NCBI GenBank assembly: GCA_963383645.1
Contig: OY726572.1
Location: forward strand, 29,022,792 to 29,086,791
Origin: Muscardinus avellanarius
Taxonomy: Eukaryota > Chordata > Mammalia > Rodentia > Gliridae
DNA length: 64,000 nucleotides
Direction: 5' to 3'
Shown: positions 24,486-36,424 of the stretch, piece by piece
Layout: the number at the start of each line of letters is the position of its first letter
Position numbering within the stretch: the stretch's first letter is position 1
The notes under the pieces: generated by a model
Seen by the model: the letters and a program-made list of their open reading frames with translations, nothing else
Database searches by the model: none
Told to the model about the DNA's origin: nothing
Program-made: the position numbers and the translations under genes

Positions 24486-24708
24486 TGTGGGTGTGGTGGC
24501 CAATAATTGTAATGCTGGTACTTGGGAGACTGAAACACGAGGATCACAGGTTTGCAGCCAGCCTCAGCTACTTAGTGAGGCCCTCTGCAGCTTAGTGAGA
24601 CTCTGTATCAAAATAAAAAATAAAACATAGGGCTGGGGGTATAGCTTGGAGGAAGAATGCTTCTGGATTCAATCACCAGTACTACAAATAAATTATAAAA
24701 AATAAAAA
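24486..24708 (+). mobile_element. B1-dID SINE, long form
   Basis: GTGGGTGTGGTGGCCAATAA head, CAGCCTCAGCTACTTAGTGA (24560-24579) middle, GGGCTGGGGGTATAGCTTGG ID part (24631-24650), A-rich tail. Confidence 0.9.
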
Positions 24709-24977
24709 ATGAGTAATTTAATATAAAAATAGCTAGTAAAAATAGCTAGTATAGCTTAAATTAAAATCAAATTTTATTTGAAAGCACTAAAATTATTTCA
24801 TTGACAAATACTAAGTGATATTGTATAATATATATTAAATACTTCAATATATAATATAAACAACATATGTATAATAAATAAGTGAAGATATTCACTTATT
24901 TAACTTTCACAAAAGCTTTTCTATCTGTATTCTTTAGTTACTCCCAACAAGGTTTTATATGTTTAATACTTTCATTG

Positions 24978-26655
24978 AGACAAATTTAAATTATTTTTAA
25001 AATTTTATTTTATTGATGCATTATAATCTTACATTATAATGTGGATTATGTTGAAAATGACATATATTCACACAGTATTAGGTGCCCTCCCGCTTCCCAT
25101 TTTCCTTCCCTCTCACTACTGAGTGTCCAGATTAACAATGTTATATTCACATGTATACACATATTCAAATGTAACTTTTCCATTAATTAACTTCAGCCTT
25201 CTTCCTCCCCTACCCATTTTTTCAGGCTTTGCTGAGGTTTATTCTCCATTATCTGGAGACCCTCTGTTATCCCAAATACTCTCTAGCTTGAGAATATTAG
25301 AGAAAATATATGTAATGTAGTGTCAAGTAGAGAATGAGAGATGGTGATATAGTAGGATTCCTGTAGTTAGAATATAGTATTAAGATATGGAGAGATGAAA
25401 CACCTTGAGTATAAAACAAAGACATACAGTAAGGGAACAAAGTTTTGAGAGGAAAGTAGATAGGTTAGAGAGAGGAAGCTTTTAAAAGAAATAGGGGAGG
25501 GAGCAAACAAACATGGATATAATAAAACAAGCTACAAAAACTGATGATTGTAAGAATAAATCAGACAAAAACCTAATAATAAAAAGCAGTACTTCTAATT
25601 TACATATACAGGGCTTGTAAATGTCTATTCACTATAATAGATTCTGGAGTATGTTCCAATCTCTCTCATTTACTCTGTAACCTATTGTCAGCTTTTGAAC
25701 CCACTTTATAAGTGTCTGAAACCCTCTCTCACCTCTGACTACTTTGTGCTCAGGTGTCAAGGCAGCGGTTGTCACTGTAAATTAGTTCTGTGTTGGTTCA
25801 GGGTTCTGTGTTTTCCAGCCCTGAGCTCTGCACTCTCTGGCCCTGTGCTCTGTGCTCTCTGGCCCTGTGCTCTGAGCTCTCTGGCCCTGTGCTCTGAGCT
25901 TTCAGGACCTCATCTTCATGCTTTCTGGGCCTGAGCTCTGTGCCTTCCAGTGTTGGGCTCTGCAGCTTCTGGCCCTGGGCCTGCACCTCCCTATCTGCAC
26001 CAGTAGAGGGGGTCCGATGTAATCTTGGAGCAACCCCTGTGATCCTGTGCTGACACTGTGCCCTGAGCACTGTGGGCCTTTCCAGTGTCTGTAGATTCTA
26101 CCCATCCATCTCAGGGTTGAGCTGTCAGATCTTAGCCTCCCTGCAGCTGCTTTGGGCGGTTGTAAACCTAAGAATGCGGTTACCTTGCTGTTCTGTGGCC
26201 CTGGTCTCTAGAGAGAAGAGTGTACCCCTGTGGGCTCTGGCTAATGGTAAGTATGTGGGCTTTTGGATTTTTTTATCTGCCCATGAATCATAGTTCTGGT
26301 TGCTTAAAATTTTGGAGCTCTGCCACCACATTCTGCACTTAAGTCCTTGGTTTACTTACTGAAATTTCTTAGAGCTGCAGAGCTGGCAGTCATGGTTCTG
26401 GCTGGCGGGCCAACATGGTGCTGGCTGCCATCCCAGGTCAGTCACATGCTCGGGGTCTTGGCTGTGGATCTCCAGTTCTGAGTATTGGATATTTTTCTGC
26501 AGTAGTTCCCTTTCTTTGTATTATTTTTTCATAAATATTTTTGCTGCTTTTTCTTGTCAAGGAAATGCCTACTCAGTATTTGATTTTGGATTGTTACTGC
26601 TATCAAGATGTGCTGCGTTCCAGAGTCGCCATTTTCTTTCCCCAAGACAAAATTT
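24978..26655 (-). mobile_element. L1 with 5' UTR joined directly to 3' UTR, minus strand
   Basis: Read on the minus strand, it starts at 26644 with GAAAATGGCGACTCTGG, runs through the same 5' UTR as the L1 at 12331 (minisatellite 25803-25990, then the pyrimidine-rich part), and at about 25300-25320 passes without ORF1 or ORF2 into the L1 3' UTR (match to 15370-15700). It ends in an AATAAAATAAAATTTT tail at about 24988. Flanks show a likely target-site duplication AGACAAATTT (24978-24987) and AGACAAAATTT (26645-26655). All coding sequence is missing. Confidence 0.82.
25803..25990. repeat. 22-bp minisatellite of the L1 5' UTR (about 8 copies)
   Basis: Very regular 22-bp units such as CCCTGTGCTCTGAGCTCTCTGG on the plus strand. 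Same repeat as 13020-13425 in inverse orientation with fewer, more uniform units. Confidence 0.9.
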
Positions 26656-26677
26656 ATATTACACAAAATTAGCCATA

Positions 26678-26926
26678 TTAAGATTAGTGATTTAAGCTGG
26701 GCGTGGTGGCACATGCTGTAATCCCAGCATTCGGGAGGCTGAAACCGGAGGATCACAGTTCGTGGACAGCCTCACCTACTTAGTGAGGCCCGCCACAACT
26801 TAGTGCGACCCAGTTTCAAATTAAAGAATAAAAAAATTAGGGCAAGGGGTTTAGCTCGGAGGTCAAATGCCCCCGGGTTCCATTCACAGACCCCCCCCCC
26901 CAAAAAAAAAAAGATGAGTGATTTAG
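26678..26926 (+). mobile_element. B1-dID SINE with target-site duplications
   Basis: Body 26696-26909: head GCTGGGCGTGGTGGCACATG, middle, ID-like part with a C-run (26890-26901) before the A-tail. Near-identical 15-bp flanks AAGATTAGTGATTTA and AAGATGAGTGATTTA. Several CpGs persist, so fairly young. Confidence 0.92.
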
Positions 26927-27212
26927 TACATGCACAATATTATACGACAAACATCTTTGTTGTTGATGTTTGGTAACAACAAAAATCATGTTTGTTGTTC
27001 CCAAACATTTATTTTCAGCACCCCAAAAAGATATACACGTCAATCAGTAATTTTTCATACTCCTAGCTTTTTAAATTATAGTTGAAATATCTTGTATCCA
27101 CTTTGCTGAATTTATTCTTAGTTGATTATTATTTGTATCACAAACATAATTTTTATAAACACATTTTGTGATTTGCACATAAACATGAAAATAAATTTGC
27201 ATATTGACCATA

Positions 27213-27222
27213 TATCCCACAC

Positions 27223-27254
<32 letters not shown>

Positions 27255-27450
27255 GTACTGGGATTCCTGGAAACACTTTTACCTCTGGGCTACACTCCCA
27301 GACCTATTTTTTTTATACTTGTTATTTGGAAACAGGGTCTCTTAAGCCAGCATGGCTGGCTTCAAACGTGGGCTATCCTCTTGTCTCGCCTCCCAAGCGT
27401 CAGTATTACAAGCATGTACCACCACGCCTGGCTCAAATCCCACACATTTT
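27213..27450 (-). mobile_element. Young-type B1-dID SINE, minus strand
   Basis: T-run at 27224-27245, then GGTACTGGGATTCCTGG, the palindromic core AAGCCAGCATGGCTGGCTT (27344-27362) and a head ending CACCACGCCTGGCT. Exact 14-bp duplications ATCCCACACATTTT at 27213-27226 and 27437-27450. Confidence 0.93.
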
Positions 27451-27759
27451 AATATGCTTTTTATACCACTTACTGCATACTAATGTTTTATACCATTATG
27501 CTCAAAATAATTTCTACTTATAATTCCTCTTAGTGTGAAACTTTAGAAATAATGCTTAATTTCAAAATACATGTTATTTTATAACATTTTTAAAAGTAAA
27601 TTTCTAATTTAATTTCTTTCATTGTAGAGAACACACTTTACTAGTTTACAATATTTAAAATTAATTGAAACATTTTATGATTCAGAAAATGACCCAATAA
27701 AATTATATATCTTTCATTTGCTGTGTGACATATAAATGTTAAATAGATCACAGTCCTTG

Positions 27760-28660
27760 ATACTGCTATTACATTTTTTTCTGTTCCTATTGATTTTGGT
27801 CTAGTTTTTTTATCATTTATTAAAAGATATATATTGAAATTTTGAAATATTATTAATTTGTTTTTTCTTTAAATTCTATATTTAAGTATTATATGGTATG
27901 CATATATTATGTTTGTGAACATATAATTACTGGACCTTTTGGTGGATTGACATTTTTACCATTATACATTTCTCTGCTTAGCTCTGATAAATTCTGCAAA
28001 TTTATGTTAACTTTCATGTTAATATACATTGGTATCATATCTTTACTTAGAGTTTGCATAGTATAAATCATCTATCTTTAGATTCTAAGATACCATATAC
28101 TTTACTGCAAACTATACAGTGCAGTAACAATCATACATTGAAAATTAGTCAAAACATGAAGATATTCTAGCTACAAAAATAAACCATAAATACAAGGTAC
28201 AAGTATCTTTGAAACAAAGATTGAAATGATATACTATGCAAATTGTAAGCAAAAGAAAATATCATGAGAATATTAACATCAAATAATATAAACTATAATG
28301 TGGATAATTTACCAGATTACAAAATAAAATTCTGAGTATTTAAAATTCATATCTTAAATGTAATAACTCAATTTAAAAATAAATGGAAGAAACTATGCAC
28401 TAATCAATAGTAACCCGAAAACTCCACAAAAAACAGAGAGCAAAAAAGGGAGAGGAGCTATTTTAACAATATTAGAAAAAAATATACTGAACTTAAAGAG
28501 CATTTATAAAAATCTTTAAAAGGACCACAATTTGCTGAAATATGTGGTTCTGTATATGTATAATCATTCAGAATATACACTCATACTCAGAGTATACACA
28601 TTCAGAATTTCATAAAATAAATGCAAAATATTTAAACAAAAATCAATAACTTATATAGAG
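27760..28660. mobile_element. Ancient L1 debris in both orientations
   Basis: The 27820-28080 part resembles the minus strand of old L1M-type ORF2, with runs like GGACCTTTTGGTGGATTGAC (27933-27952) and CATTATACATTTCTCTGCTT (27960-27979). The part from about 28150 to 28660 resembles old L1 on the plus strand (A-rich, with GGAGAGGAGCTATTTTAACAA near 28450). The two may be halves of one inverted insertion. Strongly diverged. Confidence 0.4.
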
Positions 28661-28667
28661 AAATTAG

Positions 28668-28874
28668 GATAATCATCTTTTTTCTTTTTTGGTGGTATTG
28701 GGGTTCCTAGAAGCCCTTCTACCTCCGGGCTACACTCCCAGACCTATTTTATTTTTAGAAACAGGGTCTCTTAAGCCAGCGTGGCTGGCTTAAAACCTGC
28801 GTGATCCTCTTGTCTCCACTTCTCAAGCGTGGGGATTCAAAGCGTGCGCCACCACGCCTGGCGATAATTATCTT
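28668..28874 (-). mobile_element. Young-type B1-dID SINE, minus strand
   Basis: GGTGGTATTGGGGTTCCTAG tail part, palindromic core AAGCCAGCGTGGCTGGCTT (28773-28791), head ending GCCACCACGCCTGGC. Flanked by GATAATCATCTT (28668-28679) and GATAATTATCTT (28863-28874). Confidence 0.92.
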
Positions 28875-28977
28875 ATATTAAAAAAAATTAAGATTCCAAT
28901 CCCTATAATTAAAATCACTAAGCAAGAAAAAAACATGCTGATGAATAATTAAAATAATAACTACACTGAAACAACAC

Positions 28978-29028
28978 ATATATTATATATAATATATGTA
29001 TATATGTATATACATATATATATATAAA
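28978..29028. repeat. (TA)n/(TATG)n AT-rich microsatellite
   Basis: Alternating T/A with interspersed G and C positions forming ATATATGTATATACATAT palindromes, followed by a purine-rich AGAAAGAAACAGAGACAGA stretch to about 29070. Confidence 0.85.
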
Positions 29029-29369
29029 GAAAGAAACAGAGACAGATAGAGACAAAGAGACAGAGATATACTACTTCATCTTCATAAAGTGACATATTCC
29101 CAAAAACTTAACAGAAAAAATACAACTATATATTGGGTCATAAAGAATGCAATTAATACCAAAGAATCAATAACAAAAAAATGTATGCTTACAAAATACT
29201 ATTTTCTGGGACACTTGGATCATATATCATTCTAGAAAATATAAAAAGATGAGGCAAAGCTGGTTTCCTTTTCATTAGTGTAGAAGAGTACTTTAAAGTA
29301 TGAAAAGAAAAAGAAGTTATCAGTCATGACTGACATTTTATATTCTTCTTAGAAGTATTTTAAGGAATA

Positions 29370-29490
29370 GGGCAGGGCATGGAGGGTAACACCTATACTT
29401 GAGGGTAGAAACAGGAGAACTGGAGGTTTGAGACTCAGCAACATAGTAAGACGCTCAGCAACTGAGCTAGATCATTTCAAAATTAAAAAA
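29370..29490 (+). mobile_element. Degenerate B1-like SINE fragment
   Basis: GGCAGGGCATGGAGGGTAAC head and a middle with GAGGGTAGAAACAGGAG and CTCAGCAACTGAGCTAG. No ID-like part is visible. Old or truncated. Confidence 0.6.
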
Positions 29491-30160
29491 GAAGTTTTGG
29501 ATATGTTGTCCCTATTCTATTCTAAACACATTTTTTCTTAACGTTTGGGTAATGATGCTGTCACAACTACCCGGATGTAAAAACAGAGATATAGAGGTTT
29601 CATAACTGGCTCAAGATTGAGATTCTGTAGCAATCAAGGCACGTAGTCTGCTTTGACTCTGAAGCACAGACAACTTTGATTTTTTGATATGAGAATATGA
29701 GATTTAACTTCTGCTCTACTGGGGGAGAAAAGACAGTATGTAATGTAAGTAATCTATGATGGTCATCAATATTGCTAGCATTCTGCATCCCAATATACAT
29801 AGGAGGTCACACTTCCTGAAATTAGGCACGGTCATGAGAATTGCTGTGGACAACATAATGAGAGCTTATATTTCATATCTCACATAGAGGTTTAAGATTC
29901 AGTTCATAATTTGAAGTTGCTACATTTTCTTTCGACTATTGTCATGGTCGAGTTTGATAGTACAAACTCTAAGCCATACTGTTAATGTAAATGAGCAAGA
30001 AAATATACCTTTTATGTGAATCTACAGATATTTGGCAACATAACTCAGCCCAACTTGGTAAAATACAGTAATTATTTTTTTAAAATGAAAAGAAAGGTAA
30101 CACTAAAATAAATAAGACTGTCTTCTTACGTAAGATAAACTATGGAAATTCATTTTTCTT
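29491..30160. other. Unique stretch, nothing recognised
   Basis: Mixed composition, no repeat family identified. Confidence 0.4.
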
Positions 30161-30245
30161 TTTTTTTTTCAATGCCATACTTTAAGCCATGCAGACCTAA
30201 ATCCAAAAGCAACAACAACAAACAAACAAACAAACAAAAACAGTG
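30161..30245. repeat. T-run and (AACA)n low-complexity stretch
   Basis: A T-run at 30161-30171 and a CAAACAAACAAACAAA tract at 30217-30238. Confidence 0.75.
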
Positions 30246-30856
30246 CAACATAAAGTACTAGAAAACAATAAACTAATCACCCTGTTTCAAAAATGTCAAG
30301 AGAGTAACCAGCTTAGTGGGAAAATCTCTGTGTGGTTAAATTTTGTGCTTCAGTTTATTCGTTTTTAAGGGTCAGAATGCTTTTTTCTAAGACATCCCCT
30401 CTATATGTGAGAGCCAAATCATAAGGAAATGAAATAGTGTTGGTGCAATTCATTTCTACTTGTCTAAAACACCATACCATTGGGTGATCCTGTCATAATA
30501 CACTTAATGATCTCCTAGGAAGAAAATGAATGAAGTGCTTAATTCTCACACAACATTTATGACCATAAAACTAAGTCCCAGCCTGTGTTTTTAGAGTCAA
30601 CTATTGGGATAATTTGAAGCAAGAGCCCTTCAGTCTATTCAATTAATACAAAACGTGTCTGAACTGTTCAGAATAGTTCCTTGGCTTGATGCAAATCATC
30701 AGGAAATTGCTTAAATTTCTATTTTGCCTTCTCTACAAAGAATCTGCCTGTGAGCCTTTGGTGTGTTTTATTGGTGAAAAGTAGAGAATTAGCCTAGTGT
30801 TATTTCTAAATAGCAAAAGCCCTAGCTCATACACACTGTGTATTATGATATATATA
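30246..30856. other. Unique stretch, nothing recognised
   Basis: Balanced-composition non-repetitive DNA without a recognisable exon. Could hold conserved non-coding sequence, but this cannot be judged from one genome. Confidence 0.4.
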
Positions 30857-31048
30857 TAGCCAGGTACAGTGGCACATGTGTAATTCCATTACTTGGAAAG
30901 CTGAGACAGGAAGATTGCAGGTTGGCAGCCAGCCTCAGCAATTTATCAAGGCCTCTGCAGCTTAGTGAGATCCTGATTAAAAAAAAAAAGAAGAAGGCTG
31001 GGGTTGTAGCTCAGAAGTAGAATGTCCCTGAGCACTAACTTAATCACA
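30857..31048 (+). mobile_element. B1-dID SINE
   Basis: AGCCAGGTACAGTGGCACAT head, CAGCCAGCCTCAGCAATTTA middle, A-run, then GGCTGGGGTTGTAGCTCAGA (30995-31014). The tail is not clear. Confidence 0.85.
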
Positions 31049-31383
31049 GAGGGGTGATAACTATGGTTATTATACATTTTTATCATAATTTTTCTTATAA
31101 AACATTTTGTATTTTAGCTTATTTTAATAGAAAGGGTATAGGACTTGAAGTAAGATATATCTGAATTTAAATGCCAACACTAATAGTGACAATGTGGGCT
31201 AGTTTTCTGAATTTACAATGCTTATTTTCTGATCTAAAAATTTGGATGACATTTACTCCCTAGACTTTTTTTTGATAAATTTATGTAAAATAACTAAAAT
31301 GCTTAAGAAAACACAGTGTTCAATATATGTTTTTCACCTTTACTTAAAGAAGGTGTCAAACTTCTTTAAAAATGTAAAACCAT

Positions 31384-31664
31384 TAACTGGGTATGGTGGT
31401 ACACAAGTATAATCCCAATACCTGGGAGGATATGACAGGAAAATCATTCAAGGATATAACAGTAGACTCATTCAATGTCATCCTAAGCAGTTCCCTCCAC
31501 AACTTAGTAAGAATATGTTTTAAAATAAAAAAGTCAAATAGGACTGGAGGTATAACTCAGAGGTAGAATTTCCCCTGAGCTAAAAAAATAAAATAGCGCT
31601 GGAAATGTAACTCAGAGGTAGAATTGCCCCTAAATTGAATCCCCAGTACTGCAAAAAAAATTAA
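31384..31664 (+). mobile_element. B1-dID SINE with a duplicated ID-like unit
   Basis: After the usual B1-like head (31386-31520) there are two ID-like units in tandem: GGACTGGAGGTATAACTCAG (31541-31560) and GCGCTGGAAATGTAACTCAG (31595-31614), separated by an A-rich linker. Normal copies have one. Ends CCCCAGTACTGCAAAAA. Confidence 0.85.
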
Positions 31665-31772
31665 GTAAATGAAAAAAAGAATTGTTTAAGACAATATCTA
31701 TTAAAACATCATTTTCATTACATAACATGTATGTAATTAACAGATATGATTATCACATATTTAAATAATTAT

Positions 31773-31985
31773 TGAGCTGGGCATGTTGACACACACTTGT
31801 AATCCCAGTACTTGGGAGGCTGAGACAGGAGAATCACAGGTTTCCTGTCAGCCTCAGCTACTTAGTGAGGCCCTGCACAACTTAATGTGACCTTGTTTTA
31901 AAAATAAAGGTTAAAAAATAGGGTTGAGGTATAACTCAGAGGTTAAATGTCCATAATTTCAATCCCCATTAGCTACAAAAAAATT
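31773..31985 (+). mobile_element. B1-dID SINE, long form
   Basis: GAGCTGGGCATGTTGACACA head, AATCCCAGTACTTGGGAGGC and CAGCCTCAGCTACTTAGTGA blocks, ID part GGGTTGAGGTATAACTCAGA, A-tail. Confidence 0.9.
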
Positions 31986-34597
31986 ATGGTGTATATGTTA
32001 ATTGCTTTTTAAGTAATCTAAGCCATAGAAAATAATAATGAGTAAGCATGTCTTTTCCTTAGCTTATATCTATGAGACCTTCACAACCTTATTGAAATCA
32101 ATTTGATCTTTTTCATCTAATACTCAAATTGTTTTTGAATAGACAAAATATCAAGATTGAGGGAATTACAGTTAAAAAAAAAGCAATGGGAATCAAATAT
32201 AGAAAATCTGCTGTTGTACTGCAGATCCGGGCATTACTGGGGTGCTAGGGTTCTTGGAGAAAGAGGATGAAGCATTGCAGATACAGTCCTTAAAGGAATA
32301 GAATAAATTATGAAAATCACAGTTCTCAATTTTCAAAATTATACTTACATTATTTTTCTGGGTAAATATAGTCTCTCCTCTTGTCTTTCTCTTCTTCACT
32401 GTAATATCACTGGTTGAAGAATATAGTACTTACATTCCTAAAAGCTCACAGGGGAAATCTCAATACATTACATTGCCTGTGAAAAACTATAACTTCTAGA
32501 CAGCCAACCTAAGATGAATTTTGGGAACAGAACCCATTTGTGAATTGAAGCTTGCTTTTATTGACTTCCCATATAATATTTAGACCAAACCTAAGTAGTA
32601 TGTGAAAAATTATAAATTTACACTATGTTATCTAAGGAACACAGATATTTCTTCAACCAGAACAACAGAAATAATAAAAAAAGTGATAACACACTCTGTG
32701 ACCATGTGATGATGTTGAATTGTGAAAAAACTTTAACTTAGAAGTCAATGCAAGGAATAGTTTATTATGGGATATCTAGTGAGAGAATATGCCTACATCA
32801 GAGGATGTATTAGTGGCTGTGGAATATGTATAAGATTCCATGAGACCTACAGTACTGAATTTGACTTCAGACCAAGGTACTTGGATAAATAAGAATAATA
32901 AATTTTATTCATATAAAAATTTTAGTTTCAAATTCATATTTCAGAAACTTTGATGGTTTTTAGGTGGATTTTATATGTCACTGATGTGGTAATGTGACAG
33001 AAGTTGGAAAGAAGGGAGGAGTTGAATCTCATTTTTACTTATCTTTAAATCTTCTGAGTGGAAAGGAATGCTCAGTAAGTCCTAAGAATTACAAAGGTAG
33101 ATGATCTCCTCTTTTTTTCTCTCTACCTCATTCTGTTAGATCCTATTGCCTTGGCCAGGATCCAAGACTTCAAGAATTCATACCTCTGAATGATTTTATA
33201 TCCTGGAACAAACATTATATAAGAACATTTCTTGAAAGTGATCCTTTTTGAGGAGAAACCTGATTTCTCTCATTCTACCAATTCTATGACCAAAAGGAAG
33301 ACATATTTCTAATTTGTCCTACTCTGAGATTCACCATGAAGATAACTCTGCACTTGAATGAGTCTGGACTCCATGTTAAAGATCCATCCTTTCAAATGGA
33401 ATTTGGAAAAATTTAAGCTGTGAGCCACTCTCCATGTGTTTGAGTAAGAACTCTGCCTAGAATGTTTAAAATGTATTAGAAACAAATAACTATATCATAT
33501 GCTCAGGCAGGGCAGAGACCAGCTTGCCTTTTGGGCTATCAGTTTCATTAGATGAGGGGAAATTATTAGGGACCTTCAAAATGTTAAGATAGTTAGAAAA
33601 AGTGACCTGTACAAATATCAGTAGAAAAATTAATGCCAATAATTATGTTGGAAACCCAGACTTGATAAAGTACAATCACTTTCATAATAAAGAAAAAAGA
33701 GAAGTCTACATGGAATTATTATCTTCCTGACAAATAGAACATTTTCATCCTGCAAATGTTTCCATCATTACTTGAGGGTGATAAAAACTAGAAACAGATC
33801 ATTGTCCCAAATCTCTTGGGTTAGATTAATGTGCATTGTATCTCCTGCCAGAAGCTTTTTTTGATTGACATGGGAAGTGTCATTAGAACACAACCCAACT
33901 CCTAAGTGACTACTGACATTACTTCAGTCATCAATACCAACTCTTATTGGCAGAATAGCAACTGCTTCCTATTCACAACCTATCAACATCTTCTGAAGTC
34001 ACTTAACTCAGGCTCTGTGTGACAGTACTATTATCAGAGTCATTGACCTTCCACAATTTTGCATGAACATGCTTGACAGGTATAATGGTCATAGGAAATG
34101 CGGATAATTAGATCAAAAAATGAGTTTCACTGTACAGTAATATAGTTTCCTGCCTGCTTTCACTATCGATGGTTAGATATAAATTTAGTTGGCTTTTAAT
34201 GGCATTTTGTCCTGATGAAATATTATAGAAGTACTTATTCAAAGACCCTTGAAAGTTTGGGCCTGTTTCGTGTTTATTATTTTCTTTTGGGAAGGATGCT
34301 AACATACACACAGAAGGGGGCTCAAAAAAAGTGAAAAATAAGTGATGGTAATATAAATAAGAACTTTTCTCCACAGAAAGAAATCCTTGAGCATGCAATA
34401 TGAAACCTTTTCAAAATTTATTGTGATTTTCATAGAACTTTCAATCAAATTTTCTACTAGCTTATCATCTATTGGTATTAGCCACCAAATAATATATTGA
34501 TAATTATTATCATTGTTAATATCACGATCTTAAACAGTCTGTATTCCATTTCAGACATTATTCTCTTATTCTTTCTCTCTCCCATTTTTGTTCTCTC
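31986..34597. other. 2.6-kb unique stretch
   Basis: No mobile element or gene recognised. The 96-codon minus frame at 34108-34398 has no identifiable domain. Largely free of young insertions. Confidence 0.4.
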
Positions 34598-34600
34598 TAA

Positions 34601-34602
<2 letters not shown>

Positions 34603-34631
<29 letters not shown>

Positions 34632-34830
34632 CATATATACGTATATATGTGTATATATGTATACATATATGTATACATATATACATATATGTATACATAT
34701 ATACATATATACATATACATATATACATATATGTATATGTATATAGTGTATATATGTACATATACATATATACACTATAATATATCTAGCTGCTTAATTA
34801 AATATATTTAATAAATTATATATGTGCATA
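34603..34830. repeat. Self-complementary TA/TATG/TACA microsatellite
   Basis: A perfect (TA)n at 34607-34630 runs into about 150 bp of ATATACATATATGTATACATAT-type sequence that can pair with itself in many registers. Tyr-Ile-rich frames on both strands are repeat artefacts. Confidence 0.95.
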
Positions 34831-35470
34831 TATGTATATATGACACTAATTTATAGATGCTTATTTCAATATACTCAATAAGCTATATTGAATATATTGA
34901 ATTATTTATATCCAATGAATTCTTATAAATTAATTCTTAAATTAAATATATTAACTACACATAAATATATACTGAGCTTTTATTAAATATATAAGCTCAA
35001 GTATGCTTTAACAATTAAGAGGTTGGATAATGTAACATAATAACACAAGCTCAGATACCAGCAGGGCTACCCACTTCTTATCCATGTGAACTTATAAATG
35101 TTAATTATCAAGTTATAGCTTGTTTCCTCACCTTCAAAATGGGAATAATTAGTTGTTATATGGAAACATTGCTGAAGAATTAAATGAGCTCATGTGTGAA
35201 AGCAGCAGTACTATGCTTGACCCATTGCAACAGGTCAGTGTGCTGCTTTCCTGTATCTTCTATTGCTGCTGTAACTGCTACTGCATATTTACCCTGTGTT
35301 ATTTCAACTTTGTAAAGAGATTCCTCAAATTAACAAGGGCAGCCTAATCACAATGAGAAACATGGATTTGATTTCCACAGTGGTAAAGAATATAAGTTCT
35401 TTTCCATCAGAATTAGTCTTATAAAAGAGAAGTCAGTCAGAGCTATCTTTACAGGTACATATATTTACCT
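34831..35470. other. AT-rich then unique stretch
   Basis: Positions 34831-35020 remain over 80% A/T. From 35030 to 35470 the composition normalises with nothing recognised. Confidence 0.4.
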
Positions 35471-35471
35471 A

Positions 35472-35696
35472 GATCTTTTAATTTTTTTTTTTTGCAGTAC
35501 CAGGGATAGAACTCAGGGGCATTCTACCTCCGAACTATACCCCCAGCCCTATTTTTCACTATTTTTGAAACAGGGTCTCACTAAGTTGTGAAGGGCCTAA
35601 GTAGCTTAGGTTGTCCTTGAACCATGATCCTCTGGTCTCTGCCTCCCAAATGCTGGGGTTACAAGCATATGCCACCATGCCTGGCTCAGATCTTTT

Positions 35697-35698
<2 letters not shown>
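35472..35698 (-). mobile_element. B1-dID SINE, long form, minus strand
   Basis: T-run, then GCAGTACCAGGGATAGAACT, CTCACTAAGTTGTGAAGGGC and head ATGCCACCATGCCTGGCT. Flanked by GATCTTTTAA at 35472-35481 and 35689-35698. Confidence 0.92.
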
Positions 35699-35762
<64 letters not shown>

Positions 35763-35772
35763 TAGATAGATA
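35699..35772. repeat. (TG)n(AG)n(ATAG)n compound microsatellite
   Basis: About 21 TG dinucleotides (35700-35741), nine GA dinucleotides and three GATA units, located where the tail of the next minus-strand SINE should be. Probably tail-derived. Confidence 0.95.
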
Positions 35773-35954
35773 CTGGGGTTCCTGGAAACCCTTCTATCTC
35801 CGGGTTACACTCCCAGACCTATTTTATATTTTTATTTGGAAACAGGATCTCTTAAGCCAGCAGGGCTGGCTTCGAACCAGCGTGATCCTCCTGTCTCTGC
35901 CTCCCAAGTGTTGGGATTACAAGCATGAGCCACCACGCCTGGCTGATCTTTTAA
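35773..35954 (-). mobile_element. Young-type B1-dID SINE at the same target site
   Basis: GGGGTTCCTGGAAACCCTTC tail part, palindromic core AAGCCAGCAGGGCTGGCTT (35854-35872) and GCCACCACGCCTGGCT head. A third copy of GATCTTTTAA at 35945-35954 closes it. Confidence 0.92.
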
Positions 35955-36178
35955 TTTTTGATAGCATCTCTCATTCAGAGGCTAATATGTTTGAGATTTC
36001 TACTTCTCATCACTGAGAGTTTGAGAGTTTTGGCTATTACCATTCCAAGGAGTGGAATGGTATGGTATAGTATGGAAAAATACCTGGATTCAAATTTAAA
36101 TTTTACCAGTAGATAACACTGTGTTTTATTCTATAGTTATTAATTATTATTTTTTTCATATAAACACAAATACTATAT

Positions 36179-36390
36179 TTTGCAGTACTGGGGCTGAAAC
36201 CCAGAGCATTCTACCTCCAAGCTACACCCTCAGCCCTATTTTTTTATTCTTTATTTTGAAACAGGCTCTCACTGAGTTGCAAAGGGCTTCACTAAGTAGT
36301 AGCTGAGGCTGGCTATGAACCTGGAGCCTCCTGTCTCAGCCTCCCCACTGCTGAATTACAAGCATGCACCACCACGTCTGAGTACAAATA
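36179..36390 (-). mobile_element. B1-dID SINE, long form, minus strand
   Basis: GCAGTACTGGGGCTGAAACC, CTCACTGAGTTGCAAAGGGC, GCCTCCTGTCTCAGCCTCC and CATGCACCACCACGTCTGAG. Possible short duplications ACAAATACT/ACAAATAGT flank it. Confidence 0.88.
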
Positions 36391-36424
36391 GTGACACTTA
36401 AATATTGGGAGATTTAAATACTGT

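Noticed and set aside
34478..34811. Tyr-Ile-rich membrane-like proteins on both strands
   Set aside because: They are translations of the TA/TATG microsatellite.
35699..36016. Frame starting with a Cys-Val repeat
   Set aside because: The start is (TG)n and the remainder is the minus-strand SINE read in reverse.
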